Assembly: GCA_023091735.1 (NCBI GenBank)
Contig: JALKBU010000138.1
Location: 1 to 64,000, forward strand
Length of the DNA: 64,000 nt
Source of the DNA: Trichomonas tenax
Taxonomy: Eukaryota; Parabasalia; Trichomonadida; Trichomonadidae
Reading direction: 5' to 3'
The translations under genes were made by a program, and so were the position numbers. Below are positions 41,811 to 51,642 of this stretch, piece by piece (position 1 is the stretch's first letter; each line of letters opens with the position of its first letter). A model generated the notes under the pieces. It had not been told where the DNA came from, searched no databases, and was given only the letters and a program-made list of their open reading frames with translations.

Positions 41811-42914
41811 ATATATTTTAATAAAAGGATTGAAAAACGAACTTATAATGTCAATAGTTAAAAAATTAAATCGGCTAAATACTGATTTTAACTCTTTTAA
41901 TCTTTCATTTTAAATGTATCTGAGGCATGCTATATGTGTTCAAATAGAGAGAAAGATTTCCTATATTTTCCGTTTATTAAACAATATTATCATTTCACTG
42001 GACAGTTAACATATGGTTATACCGTGGAGTTCCCACATAGGAGTTTTGCAACTTAGAAATGAGTTGGCGATCATATTTGTTCAGATTCAAATTCTATTTC
42101 GCGATTTCTGAGCTGCGAGAATTGAATATTTATAAATATGTAGGTCCAAGAAAGATATTTCGATAGAAAGAACTTCAAAACAATACTTTTTTACTCAAAT
42201 GTGTTAAAAATAGAATTTGGTCGAATGCACACTCATGAATTCAGTTTCCAATATCTCAATTATTTATGATATCTGATTCGATATCTGTCAATGAAATTAT
42301 CATTGCAACGGAATTAAGACCCCGGAGTTTGGGTTTATATATTAATTCATGAATGAAATTTATATGCCCTATTATTTTGAGCTTACACACTTAACATATC
42401 ATCTTGGCTGATTTTTCATTGTGTTTCATCTTCTATAAGATTCTCAACATAATAAGCTTCAAAAAGTCAAGTCTCTGCATTACACAAAGCATCTTATAGC
42501 ACAATAAAATGTTGGATATAGTTTCAAATTAATATACAATGCATGATATGATAATAGGGCTATATAACTGCGATCAATATAGTATTATAATTTAAGTTAA
42601 AGCCTTCAAGTACAAAATATATTTTTTCATGAATTTTTAAGTTTGTTGTATTCCATACGTATACCTATGTAAATAATACATTCAAGTAGGGTGTGAGAAC
42701 AATGGCTGAAAATTTGTTCCTTTTGTGAATTGTTATAGAATTGAGGAATAAAATTGCTTTTCAAAAGGTAATATCTTTTTAAATTTCAGAAGCAGTCAGA
42801 ACGCTGATGAAATTCAGTATTAAAATTGATATATTCTTGTTTCATTCAGTTAGAAAGCATTCATTATAAATAAATGACACTGTAAAAATTTTACATGTCA
42901 AATATTTACAACAA
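41811..42914. other. Intergenic
   Basis: About 1.1 kb, AT-rich. TTTACATGTCA lies at 42890-42900 near the end. Short open frames have no recognised features. Confidence 0.4.
42890..42900 (-). promoter_or_regulatory. TTTACATGTCA (inverse TGACATGTAAA) motif
   Basis: Exact match to the recurrent motif in opposite orientation to the gene, 44 bases before ATG 42945. Confidence 0.5.
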
Positions 42915-42944
42915 ATGTACGTTTATTTATATAAAAAAACAAAA

Positions 42945-45548
42945 ATGACTGAATCGGGGGATGACCCCCTAAATACAGTCATTTCAAACACACGAGAGAG
43001 ATTAAAGGAATTACAGAAATCGATTAATGGAGAAACAACAGACTTTTCAACATTAGTTTCGCAATTAAATGATATTTCAACAACACTAAAGCATGAAGCG
43101 GAAACTATCTCAACGATTCCTTCACAAACATCAGATGTTATACCGCTTTTAAGGCCTACAATCAAAACAGCGCGAAAAAAAGAAAAACAAAATGTTCCTC
43201 CAGCCGATGAAGTTAAATATAGAGTCACCAAAGCAACAATTCTCAAAAAGCGATACACTGTAGTGAAGAAAGACAAAAATAAATTGCCAGTATTGAAAGG
43301 CAATGCGAAATTTCAAGATGCATCAACGTTAATTGTTAAGGGAGTGATATCTCCTGGTGACGATTTATCAAACCTTATGCCTTCTGTGGAGCCATCATCT
43401 GGTCAGGGACCTTCTGCGCTGTTTCCTAATCTTCATGTTGACATTGGAGCGGCTGCTCGTGAGATTCAGCGCAAGAAAGCCCTGAAAGCACAGAAAAGAA
43501 CCATCACTACGCCTGTTTCTGGCTGTCCAACAACACCAAAGAACGAAGATTTCAAAGAAGAAACAAAAATATCGCAAGAGCCTCTTAAACCGAGAATATA
43601 CGAAGATCTGCAGGATGAATTCGCATATCAGACACTTCTCGTTGTTCGCGGAAAGATCGCTCGTGAGACACCGGACTTTGAATCATTCCAGCGTACGAAT
43701 TCAGTTCGCTGGGAGCGAATTAATCAAATCTTGCTCAAAATCGAGGAAATATGCGGAATTTTCAAACTTTCTTATGCAGAAATCGATGGCAGAAGGCTCT
43801 CAGAGGCTTCGCTATCTAATGCACTCGATATGGATGTTGCTTTAGGCTGTCTTTTGAATATCGATGAATACGTTAACGAAATGAGAAACAAAGCTGCGAT
43901 AATTATACAAAAGAACTTCAGATTGTATTTAGAGAGGAAAGAAATCGATAAAAGGAAAGAAATATTCCGCGCTGCATATAAAATACAGAGTTTCTGGAAG
44001 ACCCAGACATCAAAGAAAGTGTTCATGAAAGATATAAGAAATAATATCGACGAAATTCCAAATAGAGCGGAATCTTTGTCAACAACTGTTTCTGGTCAAT
44101 TTAAAGATATAGAAAATGATCCTTATGTCGAAGTCCACGTTATTACAAACCCAATGGACTTCTTAAGAGTCATGCAGCTGATGTTTACAAATGTTGCGCT
44201 TGTTTTAATCGTTCATTATCTCCCGCAATCTCACATCTGGGAAGATTTCATTGAATTCATGGCGCATTGCGGAATCCCGAATGTCAATGAAAGAATCAAC
44301 TTCGTCATTCTCAAGGAAACATATGGAGGGAAAGGAATAACAAACAGACTGTTTTTGGATATGGTGTCAGTTAATTACGTGAAAAGATTGATTTTTGGAA
44401 GAACATCAATTTTCGTTCCACATTCAGACTGGGACATCGAAAGACAGCTTTCTTTGGATCTCGGTGTTCCTATATTCGGATCTGCGAAACCAGAACTCAT
44501 TGAATCACGTACAGAGACAAATGACGTGTTTAGAAAGAGCGGAATTGTTACACCTTTGTCTACAGATGAATGTTTTTCGATCGATGTTCTCGGTGATGAA
44601 GCAATTAATTTAATGAGACAAAATCCGGATCTCACGAGGTGGATTATACACTTAGGATGCAGCCAGTCTGAAGATGCTATTGCATGGTTTGAATCAAGCA
44701 GGGAATTATTAATCAGCCAGGAAAGTTTCGAAGAAATGATGAAGAAATCGATTTCTTCCGCAATAAAACCGAAAGAATTCCTTAAAAAGATTGCTACAAA
44801 TGGAGCAACAATCGAAGCAGTTCCTAACATTGTCCATTCATTCCCTTCTGTTGCTCTTTTATTGACAGGAACGGAAATCAGAGTTATTGGAACTTACGAC
44901 AGAATGCATCACTCTCGTTTCAGATTTGGAGCTCTTATCACTCCAGCTGTCAGTATTAATGGACAGGAATTAGTTTCCATGGGAAGAGCAGTCGGATCTG
45001 AACTTATGAAGAGAGGTGTGATTGGTTATGTTACAGCTGATTTCATGGCATTTCTTGACAAAAAGACGATAAGAATTTTCGGTTTTGGCATTCGCTTAAA
45101 CAGTTATCCGGCAGCTTTGCAGTTAACTTATTGCTCTCTCTGTGCAGGATATAACGAGCAGAGGAACAAAGTCGTGCTGCTAAGGAACAATGGACAAGAA
45201 TCGAACAACACAAAGACGACAAGATATGTTGTTATTCACACAGGTTTAACGCATTTGGCATTGAACGACTTTGGATCTAAAGATATAAAGCGCGCGTGCT
45301 TTAATCATGGTTTCATGTTCGACTTAATGAACAGGACAGGGTTCAGAATTCAGTTCCTTGATGCTCCATCCGAAGGAAGATCTTTCTGTTTGACAAGTTC
45401 GACATCCGCTGAAGCTGCAATCGCATTATTCGAGAAATCATATGAATTCATTGTTAGAATGCTTTCCCAGAAGTGTCCATCAGACGATAACTCTATATCA
45501 AGAGCATTAATCAGTGCTCGTCATTATCATACACGTGTTTTGAAATAA
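42945..45548 (+). CDS. IQCH-like IQ-motif protein
   Basis: An 867-residue protein. Residues of about 313-356 hold two IQ-like calmodulin-binding motifs (AAIIIQKNFRLYLERK and AAYKIQSFWKTQTSKK). The C-terminal 500 residues form a large folded region (e.g. LSLDLGVPIFGSAKPEL, GTYDRMHHSRFRFGALITP) that matches the layout of IQ-domain protein H as I remember it: IQ motifs in the middle, ATP-grasp-like region after. IQCH is found in sperm flagella and in ciliated or flagellated protists. An in-frame ATG at 42915 would add ten residues; ATG 42945 is favoured. It converges with the WD40 gene with an 80-base gap. The role in flagella is inferred. Confidence 0.6.
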   Translation: MTESGDDPLNTVISNTRERLKELQKSINGETTDFSTLVSQLNDISTTLKHEAETISTIPSQTSDVIPLLRPTIKTARKKEKQNVPPADEVKYRVTKATILKKRYTVVKKDKNKLPVLKGNAKFQDASTLIVKGVISPGDDLSNLMPSVEPSSGQGPSALFPNLHVDIGAAAREIQRKKALKAQKRTITTPVSGCPTTPKNEDFKEETKISQEPLKPRIYEDLQDEFAYQTLLVVRGKIARETPDFESFQRTNSVRWERINQILLKIEEICGIFKLSYAEIDGRRLSEASLSNALDMDVALGCLLNIDEYVNEMRNKAAIIIQKNFRLYLERKEIDKRKEIFRAAYKIQSFWKTQTSKKVFMKDIRNNIDEIPNRAESLSTTVSGQFKDIENDPYVEVHVITNPMDFLRVMQLMFTNVALVLIVHYLPQSHIWEDFIEFMAHCGIPNVNERINFVILKETYGGKGITNRLFLDMVSVNYVKRLIFGRTSIFVPHSDWDIERQLSLDLGVPIFGSAKPELIESRTETNDVFRKSGIVTPLSTDECFSIDVLGDEAINLMRQNPDLTRWIIHLGCSQSEDAIAWFESSRELLISQESFEEMMKKSISSAIKPKEFLKKIATNGATIEAVPNIVHSFPSVALLLTGTEIRVIGTYDRMHHSRFRFGALITPAVSINGQELVSMGRAVGSELMKRGVIGYVTADFMAFLDKKTIRIFGFGIRLNSYPAALQLTYCSLCAGYNEQRNKVVLLRNNGQESNNTKTTRYVVIHTGLTHLALNDFGSKDIKRACFNHGFMFDLMNRTGFRIQFLDAPSEGRSFCLTSSTSAEAAIALFEKSYEFIVRMLSQKCPSDDNSISRALISARHYHTRVLK

Positions 45549-45627
45549 ATATTTGTTTTGTATTTTTTTGTTGAATCAAATATATATTTAATAAATTCAA
45601 GCTTTTATAACAATATATATATAAAAA

Positions 45628-48510
45628 TCAATTAGACGGTGATTCAAATAACTTCGCCATATGGCTCATAAGTTCTTCCTTGAGCCAGTTAGATGATAAT
45701 GCACTCTTTTCGATCTCATTCATTACTTCTTTTAGTTGTTCTAACGCTTCTAATTCTGATGGATCTTCCGTTTCGATTTCAAGCAATTCATCGGCTGTTG
45801 CAAGAAGAAGTTTGAGTTGTCCAGTAATCTGTGATGCATAACTTCCTGGAGTTTCTTTTGTTTTAACAGCTCCGCTCTTGACATCATCAGTTTTAATGGG
45901 TTCATTCTTTGAGATTTCTTTAGCGATCTCTTCGACAATTGGTGGAGTCTTTGGCTGTGGAACAGGAGAATCCATTATCGGAGGAGGTGTTATCTGTTTG
46001 TTTGGTGTTGAATCTTTCTCGAATTCATCAAGAATGAATGGATCTTCATCATCATCTTCGATTCCTTTGATTGGCTTTTGATCAACATTGATTTTCAATT
46101 TCTCTTTTCTGTGCGGTGGAGTCTTAATATCGTCGATGATGATTAAGTCTTTGTTCTCTTCATTCTTCTTGTTCTTTATGCTCTCGAGCATCTTCATGAT
46201 TGAGTCGTTTGTTTCACCTGAAGAATCAAGATCATCATTATCTTCATTCTCTGAGTGCTCATTTCTTCCAATGAAAGAAGCTCTAATGATGTCATCGACG
46301 AATTGCTCCTTCTGTCCAAACACCGGCCTTGGAATGTAGTCAGCATCGAGTTGTGCAGCTTCATCTGTTGCATCTGCTGGTTGTATTCCATCGTCTTCGA
46401 CTGTTTCTTCGTTGTTTGGCTTTTCTTCTTTGTTTTCGACAAACGTCCATGCAGGATTAGTTTCATCGCACTTGATTGTTGAACTTGCTTGTCTTGCAAG
46501 TTTCGGCTTTGGAATATCTTCGTTGATGATTGTTGAATGCTCCGGTTCTTCTTCATCGATCAGCAAATCTAATGGTGTGTTAGTCTTAACTTTCTCTTGG
46601 ACTGCCTTGTAAATGAATTCTGGTAAAGTCCATCTTGCAATGCATCCGCTCATTCCTGAGACGATAATATCATTCTGCTGGAAGCAGACGGATGTTATAA
46701 TTCCGCAAACGCTGTGGAAACGAAGAATGACATCGCCAGAGAATGTATCAATAATATTAACAATGGAACTGCTCAAACCAACAGCAATGAACAAACCACT
46801 TTTGTCAACAGCCAAACATGTTGTTTTCTCATCCATTGAAACCGGATATCTCCTGAATAATGTGCCATCAGACACTCTCCAAATGGAAACAGCCCTGTCC
46901 ATGCCGCATGTTGCAACAAACTTCTTGTTAGGAAGAGGACAGATTGATAAAGGAAGATCTTCGACAACAGCTGTTTTATATGGTTCAGCCGTTGGCATTT
47001 TTGCGAACCTGATTCCTTCCTTTGAGCAGCTGATTAAGTTTCCTCCGCAGAAACACATTGCTGTGACTGGAGCTGTATGCGTTGGGTCTATTGCAATGTT
47101 CTTGAATTCGCCTTCTTTCTTGTAAGAATAAATTCTCACCATTCCGTCCAAACCGCCTGTTGCGACGATTTTGTCCGGTTCGAAAACAGCCAAAGCTGTC
47201 GTTCCTCTGTTGTTTTCTTCTATCCTTGAAATGATATCTAATTTATTTGGTGATAAAACATGCAAGCTTCCATAGTTATCGCCAGCAAAAATATAATTTG
47301 ATGAAGAACCGACACATCTTATTCCTTTGATCGACGTTAAATAATCATCGCTTGCTTTGATTAATTTTCTTGCTGCAATCATGTGTTGGCTTGATCCGGA
47401 CACTAATTCCTGGTGTTTAATCACTTCCCATATACGAGCACTGCCATCGGAGCCTCCAGAGACAACAAACTTCTCATCATTCGAAGGTAAAACACTCAAA
47501 CAACAAACCGGACCTCTGTGTTGTTGTATTGTCAATAAAGGCTGCTTTCCTGGCCTTCTAGGATAGAATGTGATTGATCCATTGATGTAGGCAGCACCAA
47601 CAATCCTCGTAGAGCAGCAAACGCTGAGAACTGGATATCCATCGGATGAAAACTGTCCAAACAATGTATGTTGCTGTGCATCGCATTTAACGGCCATTAC
47701 GGAGCCTGTTTTTGCACCAATGAGTGCGAGCTTTTCATCTACGACCATGCAATGCGTTGAACCGCATCCGAGAGAGATTTTATTGCATTTAATTTGTTGT
47801 GTAAAATCGACGCAAGATTTTTCGTAAATAAGCAGTGTTCCATCATCTGTTAACGCGTAGATGCGTCCAAACGAATTTGAACAAGCGTATGCAGAAACAA
47901 AATTTGATTGCCTGAATTTCGACATTGCGATGCTTCTTGACTTCAGTAGTTTGATTTCTTTCTGTGACAAATCAGCTGACGTGTCAATAATGCGAAGAAG
48001 ACTTGGACCAGAAACTATCGCGAAATGTCCATCATTTGACAACGAAATATGGTTCGGAACACATTTAATGTGATATCTTCCGATTGCCTCCGGCTTTCCT
48101 TGCTTTATATCCCATAAAATGATAAAAGGTTGAATATCGACGCCGACAGTAATTAATTTTCCTGAATCTGAGTCCATATCGATGGCAGAAAATCCATTTT
48201 CGTCCGTTTTCTTTTCTATCTGGTCTGTAATCTGATCAAATGCTTCGTTAAACGTAACGACGTAGAATTTCGCTGCAGGCCCTTTCGTGCCTATCGCCAA
48301 TTGCCTTCCTGTCCTCGAAAACGATATCACATCGATTTCATGCGTGTTATCTGAGATTTGAAAATCGTATCTTTGCTGCTGATTGACTTTGATTATCGAT
48401 ATTATGCCACCTGAAATGAACGCGCAGGCGCCGCTGCCATGATGCATCGTGAAGCTCTGTCTGTGAATTGGAGAACTTCCTATGATTTTATCGAGGGAAG
48501 CAAACTCCAT
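45628..48510 (-). CDS. WD40-repeat protein, WDR62/MAPKBP1-like layout
   Basis: A 960-residue protein. From about residue 20 to 640 there are a dozen or more WD repeats, probably two beta-propellers (for example GGSDGSARIWEV, GGLDGMVRIYSYK, TCGMDRAVSIWRV). Residues of about 650-880 are acidic, Lys/Pro/Asp rich and disordered. The last 60 residues form an amphipathic helix (ELEALEQLKEVMNEIEKS), likely a coiled coil. The two-propeller plus coiled-coil layout resembles WDR62/MAPKBP1, which act at centrosomes or basal bodies. The assignment to that family is tentative. TTTTATAACCCT lies at 48605-48616, 95-106 bases upstream of the ATG. Confidence 0.7.
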   Translation of the reverse strand: MEFASLDKIIGSSPIHRQSFTMHHGSGACAFISGGIISIIKVNQQQRYDFQISDNTHEIDVISFSRTGRQLAIGTKGPAAKFYVVTFNEAFDQITDQIEKKTDENGFSAIDMDSDSGKLITVGVDIQPFIILWDIKQGKPEAIGRYHIKCVPNHISLSNDGHFAIVSGPSLLRIIDTSADLSQKEIKLLKSRSIAMSKFRQSNFVSAYACSNSFGRIYALTDDGTLLIYEKSCVDFTQQIKCNKISLGCGSTHCMVVDEKLALIGAKTGSVMAVKCDAQQHTLFGQFSSDGYPVLSVCCSTRIVGAAYINGSITFYPRRPGKQPLLTIQQHRGPVCCLSVLPSNDEKFVVSGGSDGSARIWEVIKHQELVSGSSQHMIAARKLIKASDDYLTSIKGIRCVGSSSNYIFAGDNYGSLHVLSPNKLDIISRIEENNRGTTALAVFEPDKIVATGGLDGMVRIYSYKKEGEFKNIAIDPTHTAPVTAMCFCGGNLISCSKEGIRFAKMPTAEPYKTAVVEDLPLSICPLPNKKFVATCGMDRAVSIWRVSDGTLFRRYPVSMDEKTTCLAVDKSGLFIAVGLSSSIVNIIDTFSGDVILRFHSVCGIITSVCFQQNDIIVSGMSGCIARWTLPEFIYKAVQEKVKTNTPLDLLIDEEEPEHSTIINEDIPKPKLARQASSTIKCDETNPAWTFVENKEEKPNNEETVEDDGIQPADATDEAAQLDADYIPRPVFGQKEQFVDDIIRASFIGRNEHSENEDNDDLDSSGETNDSIMKMLESIKNKKNEENKDLIIIDDIKTPPHRKEKLKINVDQKPIKGIEDDDEDPFILDEFEKDSTPNKQITPPPIMDSPVPQPKTPPIVEEIAKEISKNEPIKTDDVKSGAVKTKETPGSYASQITGQLKLLLATADELLEIETEDPSELEALEQLKEVMNEIEKSALSSNWLKEELMSHMAKLFESPSN

Positions 48511-49099
48511 ATTTTATTAAAAATGACACCGAATCACCTATGTGCAGTTTAAAAAGCGTGTTTTTAAATTAAAAATATAAAATTACTATCACCCCTAAAT
48601 AATATTTTATAACCCTTTTATTTTTCGCCTTAAATAAAATCAGATTCCTCAATAAGTGGTATATATCCATGATTTTTATTTTTTCATCAATAAACTTATA
48701 GAGCTCAGCTCTATCATTAACAACAGCATTTCGACATTTAGTGAATATTGTTCCAAAATATTCATCTTCTAATATTGGTGTATTTCATATGGAAGAAGGT
48801 TTTGCAAGTCAAATTATAATTCATTATCCATAAATGTCGAAGGCAGACTGGAAACGCAAAAATCGGATCTACACAATTTTGATAAATAATGAGTCTATGT
48901 TGCGTCTGATACATATTTTCTTCATATATTGAAGATATTATCTTTCAGAGAATCTTCAAAACGATTATTAGGTGAAAATGTTAAATGAATTTCTAATTTT
49001 GATGTGAAAAAATGATTTGTTTTGCTAAATGCCTTTCTAAAAGAAAGATTGTTGCTATTGCCTTATATGTGTTATTGCTGAGATATAGAGTTTCGATTA
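48511..49099. promoter_or_regulatory. Upstream region of WD40 gene
   Basis: TCATTTTTAATAAA, Inr-like, sits on the minus strand just before the WD40 ATG. ACCCCT at 48592 and TTTTATAACCCT at 48605-48616 follow. The rest is the 3' flank of the next gene. Confidence 0.4.
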
Positions 49100-50302
49100 T
49101 TATGTTCTTTGGCTGAAGTTATCGAAATCCCACCATGGATTGTCAATTCTTTCTATGTTATTCTTAGGTTTCTTTTTAACTTTGAAGAACGATGTTGGAG
49201 TTGGAAGATGAACCTGATTTTCTGGTTCATCTACATTCCTGAAAACATCGGCAATATTTGTTGTTGCAACAGATTGTTGAGCTGTTTCATTAGTTCTTGG
49301 TGCATTTTGATTTTCTGGAACTACACTATTTGTTTGAGGGCGTGCATCACTCTGTTCGATATTTGGTGCTCCAAGCTTGAGCTGTGACTCTCCAAAATCG
49401 AAATCTTCTGTTTCGGTTTCAAGAAATTTCTTAAGTTCTTCTTTATCGATAATTTGTGATTCCTGTTGATTAAATTCAGATTCTGTCGTTGAAATGAATT
49501 TAAACTGTACATTTCTTTGTGATTCAAGTTGTGACTCGAACTGTCCTGTTGACGGTATTTCTTTCTTTGAAGAGTCTGTTGATGATTTTTCTTTCTTTAA
49601 TAAATCAATTGAAAATTGGTTTTTGTTTACCAAAGGTGATTTTTGAGATTCGTTTGAAGCTTTTTCAATTGTAGATACCACTTTGTAATCATCAGATGAA
49701 GAAGATTTTGATTTTTGAGGAGATGAAGAATTGATAAAATTACTTAATCTTTGTTGCACATTTTCGACTTTATTTGTATTAAGCGGGGACATAAATGTTG
49801 GGTTTGACTCATAAGTTCCGGAATCTCCTGAGATATATGAATTGTATTTTATTGGAGTGTTATTAACACTTGGACTATGAATATCAGAATCAAATACATC
49901 ATCCATTTGATCTTCTATTTGTTTTTCTTGGATTTTATCTAATATTGGTGTATTTCGTAAAGGTGAAGGTTTTGGAAGATTCATTGTATTTTGCTCTGGC
50001 GTTACTTTTGTTGGTGTCGATTGTTTTTGTTTTATTTCTTTATCATGAATAAAATCATTTAACGGACGTTCTTTAATTTCGATTTTGTACTCATTTTTAA
50101 TTGTAGCTTTCATTTGCTTGGCCTTTTCAAGGAATTCTTCGCACGCAGCTAAAAATTTTTTATCTCGTTGAATATTAAATTCATCAAAATCCGATTCTAG
50201 TTCTTCAAGTTTTTGTGAATCGACGCCCTGAAGCTCCCTGTGTATGAAAAACGCAAATTTTGCTGCAAGCAGACTCTCAAATTCTGCTTTGCGCCTTTCC
50301 AT
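49100..50302 (-). CDS. Disordered Ser/Gln/Asn-rich protein, unknown
   Basis: A 400-residue protein. Residues 1-80 are predicted helical and charged (for example KLEELESDFDEF, FLAACEEFLEKAKQMKATI), possibly a coiled coil. From about 90 the protein is Ser/Thr/Gln/Asn/Pro rich and likely disordered. The C-terminus ends with NNIERIDNPWWDFDNFSQRT, the most conserved-looking segment. No domain is recognised. The upstream TGTCATGTAAA motif and short leader support that it is expressed. It could be a scaffold or a nuclear regulator; no evidence decides. Confidence 0.55.
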   Translation of the reverse strand: MERRKAEFESLLAAKFAFFIHRELQGVDSQKLEELESDFDEFNIQRDKKFLAACEEFLEKAKQMKATIKNEYKIEIKERPLNDFIHDKEIKQKQSTPTKVTPEQNTMNLPKPSPLRNTPILDKIQEKQIEDQMDDVFDSDIHSPSVNNTPIKYNSYISGDSGTYESNPTFMSPLNTNKVENVQQRLSNFINSSSPQKSKSSSSDDYKVVSTIEKASNESQKSPLVNKNQFSIDLLKKEKSSTDSSKKEIPSTGQFESQLESQRNVQFKFISTTESEFNQQESQIIDKEELKKFLETETEDFDFGESQLKLGAPNIEQSDARPQTNSVVPENQNAPRTNETAQQSVATTNIADVFRNVDEPENQVHLPTPTSFFKVKKKPKNNIERIDNPWWDFDNFSQRT

Positions 50303-50596
50303 ATGACACTTTACAACAATACATTTGATAATTTACATGACAAATTTTTCAAATCTCATTTTTAACCAAAAACTAAATTCAATTTTATCTTATTTCCTTC
50401 TATATAATATATTTCTCAAACATATAAAGAAAAACAGAAATAATATTGTTTATTTTTTCTGAATTCAATAGCTCAAAATCAATATATATTATTGACTTCT
50501 TTAAGGCTTTGAAATACCGTTATAGTTTTGTTCAGATTTAATATTGAAATTTATTTTTTAAATGTTAGCATTTTATATTATAAAACAAACAATAGT
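50303..50596. promoter_or_regulatory. Upstream region of unknown gene
   Basis: TTTACATGACA at 50332-50342 (TGTCATGTAAA on the gene's strand) lies 30 bases upstream of the ATG at 50302. The next 200 bases are AT-rich 3' flank. Confidence 0.5.
50332..50342 (-). promoter_or_regulatory. TGTCATGTAAA motif
   Basis: Oriented with the gene, 30-40 bases upstream of its ATG. AAGTGTCAT follows at the start codon. Confidence 0.55.
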
Positions 50597-51247
50597 TTAT
50601 GGGTTTATTGGATTCTGATAGTTTCCGTTTGTATAATCTGCAGTAATTCCATCAGTGTTTTCGAGAAGGACGGAAACAGATGTCTGAGCTAATCTAGTAA
50701 CACAGTTGATTTTCTTCATTGGTTCATCCTCCTCAATCATCTTCTGAATCGATTCAAATGGATTATATTCAACAGTCGAGATTTGATTGATGAGTTTCGC
50801 TTCTGGAGCGATCTGGTTCAAGTGATACATGGCAAGCTTAATTTGACGAGAGCCATGTTCAGCTGTTTGTTTGATTTGATTCTGTAATTTGACCAAACGA
50901 CGGACATCAGTGAGAATAGAGTCCTGGAGACCTGGAATTTGGTGTGAGAAGAATGTATCAATGAGTTGTGAACGCGGTAAATGGCTTGGAAGAATCGGCC
51001 TTCCTGTTTTAGCTGTGTAGCGTTCTGGATCTTTATTGGCCACAGTAGTGATCCATCCGTCTGTTATTCTGCGTAATTCCGCTGGAACTTCACCTGTTGT
51101 CGAAGATAATTGTGTGAAAAGTCTATTTCTTTCTGCGTGATTTAAATTTTCGATGTTGATTGAGTTGAGATCGAATAACTCTGCTTGAACTTGCTGCTGT
51201 TCTTCGACTTCTTTAAGCGAAGATGGTAACTTTGGATTTATAGACAT
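50597..51247 (-). CDS. Small helical protein, unknown
   Basis: A 216-residue protein. Residues 1-60 contain polar helices (for example LKEVEEQQQVQAELFDLNSI and HAERNRLFTQLSS). The middle has LTDVRRLVKLQNQIKQTAEH, a likely long helix. No domain signature, signal peptide or membrane segment is seen. Two motif copies lie in the 60 bases upstream. The product is unassigned. Confidence 0.55.
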   Translation of the reverse strand: MSINPKLPSSLKEVEEQQQVQAELFDLNSINIENLNHAERNRLFTQLSSTTGEVPAELRRITDGWITTVANKDPERYTAKTGRPILPSHLPRSQLIDTFFSHQIPGLQDSILTDVRRLVKLQNQIKQTAEHGSRQIKLAMYHLNQIAPEAKLINQISTVEYNPFESIQKMIEEDEPMKKINCVTRLAQTSVSVLLENTDGITADYTNGNYQNPINP

Positions 51248-51642
51248 TTGCCACTTTTAACACTTGTCAAAAAATTACATGATACTTTACAAAAATTACA
51301 TGACAAAAACAAACTTATATGGATTCATTCAACATAGCACCAATACGGTTAATACACATGAGCTGTACATTCAATGTACAATAGCTATGCTAATAGTTAA
51401 ATTTAATATTAATTTCAATAACTAATTACATTTATTTCAAGCTTTGTACAATAGTAATCCTTTTTATTGCAAATTTTGAGCTTAAATTTTGAATATCAAG
51501 TTGCTTATAAAAGAAATGAAATAATTTTAAAATAAATATCTTCAATATATTGTTAAATTAAAAATGTACTTGTGTATATTTCAAAATTGAAAATGACAGC
51601 ATTGTTAAAGTTGACATGTTTAAATATTCAAACAATTATAAA
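51248..51642. promoter_or_regulatory. Upstream region with two degenerate motif copies
   Basis: On the gene's strand, TATCATGTAAT (51274-51284) and TGTCATGTAAT (51295-51305) lie 27 and 48 bases before the ATG at 51247, each one or two bases off the exact motif. AAAAGTGGCAA directly precedes the ATG. Confidence 0.45.
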
